A stretch of 14,223 bases of DNA from positions 1 through 14,223 of the forward strand of contig JAEWOD010000017.1 of assembly GCA_023461035.1 (NCBI GenBank). The letters are read 5' to 3'. This stretch comes from Bacteroidota bacterium (GTDB lineage Bacteria > Bacteroidota > Bacteroidia > Flavobacteriales > Weeksellaceae). Positions 14,159 to 14,223 of this stretch are shown here, piece after piece. Below the pieces are notes generated by a model. The model had not been told where the DNA came from and did no database searches. It was given only the letters and a program-made list of their open reading frames with translations. The stretch's first letter is position 1; each line of letters starts with the position of its first letter. Both the position numbers and the translations under genes were made by a program.

Positions 14159-14223
14159 TTAGTAGCCCGAAGCCGTGGCGCTGGTGGCTGGGCCACTCAC
14201 ATTGCGCTGCAAGATGTTGGTGA
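14159..14223 (-). CDS. tolQ: C-terminal end of TolQ (partial)
   Basis: The frame is open from the right edge and ends at TAA 14159-14161. The visible residues TNILQRNVSGPATSATASGY match the type of C-terminus seen in TolQ/ExbB proteins (a TxILxR segment). Together with tolR 15 bases downstream this identifies tolQ, the MotA-like partner of TolR. The start and most of the gene lie outside the window. Confidence 0.85.
   Translation of the reverse strand, partial: TNILQRNVSGPATSATASGY

Noticed and set aside
1..14223. Mobile elements, CRISPR arrays, toxin-antitoxin pairs, phage defence genes, tRNA or rRNA genes
   Set aside because: No transposase or integrase motif, regular direct-repeat array, cloverleaf or rRNA-like sequence was seen; every long open frame fits secretion, Tol or TrhP families.

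Overview
The window is chromosomal DNA from a betaproteobacterium, most likely Comamonadaceae (Comamonas or a close relative). The grounds are the tolQ-tolR-tolA and TrhP protein sequences, the GC-rich codon use of those genes, and a palindromic intergenic element (core AGCGCTGNNAGCTAT) of a kind I associate from memory with that family. No plasmid, phage, transposase, CRISPR, tRNA or rRNA signal was seen.

Layout. Bases 1-115 hold the C-terminal tail of an unidentified plus-strand gene. A factor-independent terminator and a palindromic repeat follow, and both lie behind the minus-strand gene trhP (yegQ, peptidase U32 family; 348-1724). Directly upstream of trhP on the same strand is a short gspC (1797-2207). 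From 2396 to 12457, eleven plus-strand genes form one compact operon in the order gspG-H-I-J-K-L-M-N-D-E-F. It diverges from gspC across a 188-base region that carries a perfect 8-bp inverted repeat. Most junctions in the operon overlap by 1 or 4 bases or have gaps of a few bases, which suggests coupled translation. A strong bidirectional terminator inside a second copy of the palindromic repeat (about 12482-12562) separates gspF from the convergent minus-strand genes tolA, tolR and the 3' end of tolQ (12572-14223).

How the genes work together. GspC-N plus GspD would build a type II secretion system. GspD is the outer-membrane secretin and GspC links it to the inner-membrane platform GspF-L-M. 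GspE is the cytoplasmic ATPase, and GspG with minor pseudopilins H-I-J-K forms the pseudopilus. GspN is an accessory protein. A prepilin peptidase (GspO/PilD) is required but not encoded here, and no pilotin gene or obvious secreted substrate is present. TolQ-R-A form the proton-driven inner-membrane part of the Tol-Pal envelope system; tolB and pal are not in the usual place after tolA. TrhP acts in tRNA U34 hydroxylation.

Main points of interest. I found no wholly unknown system; this is a recognisable secretion locus with unusual features. (1) GspE appears to have lost the tetracysteine zinc-binding subdomain. (2) The gene order is a permuted arrangement with DEF at the 3' end and gspC divergent. 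(3) GspC is minimal, with no PDZ or coiled-coil module. (4) Two G8/C8 tracts lie 240 bp apart in the gspC-trhP unit, one inside gspC and one between the likely Shine-Dalgarno and start codon of trhP. (5) The two palindromic repeats occupy equivalent positions behind trhP and tolA. (6) In short hand counts, third-position GC of a gsp gene is lower than in the flanking genes.
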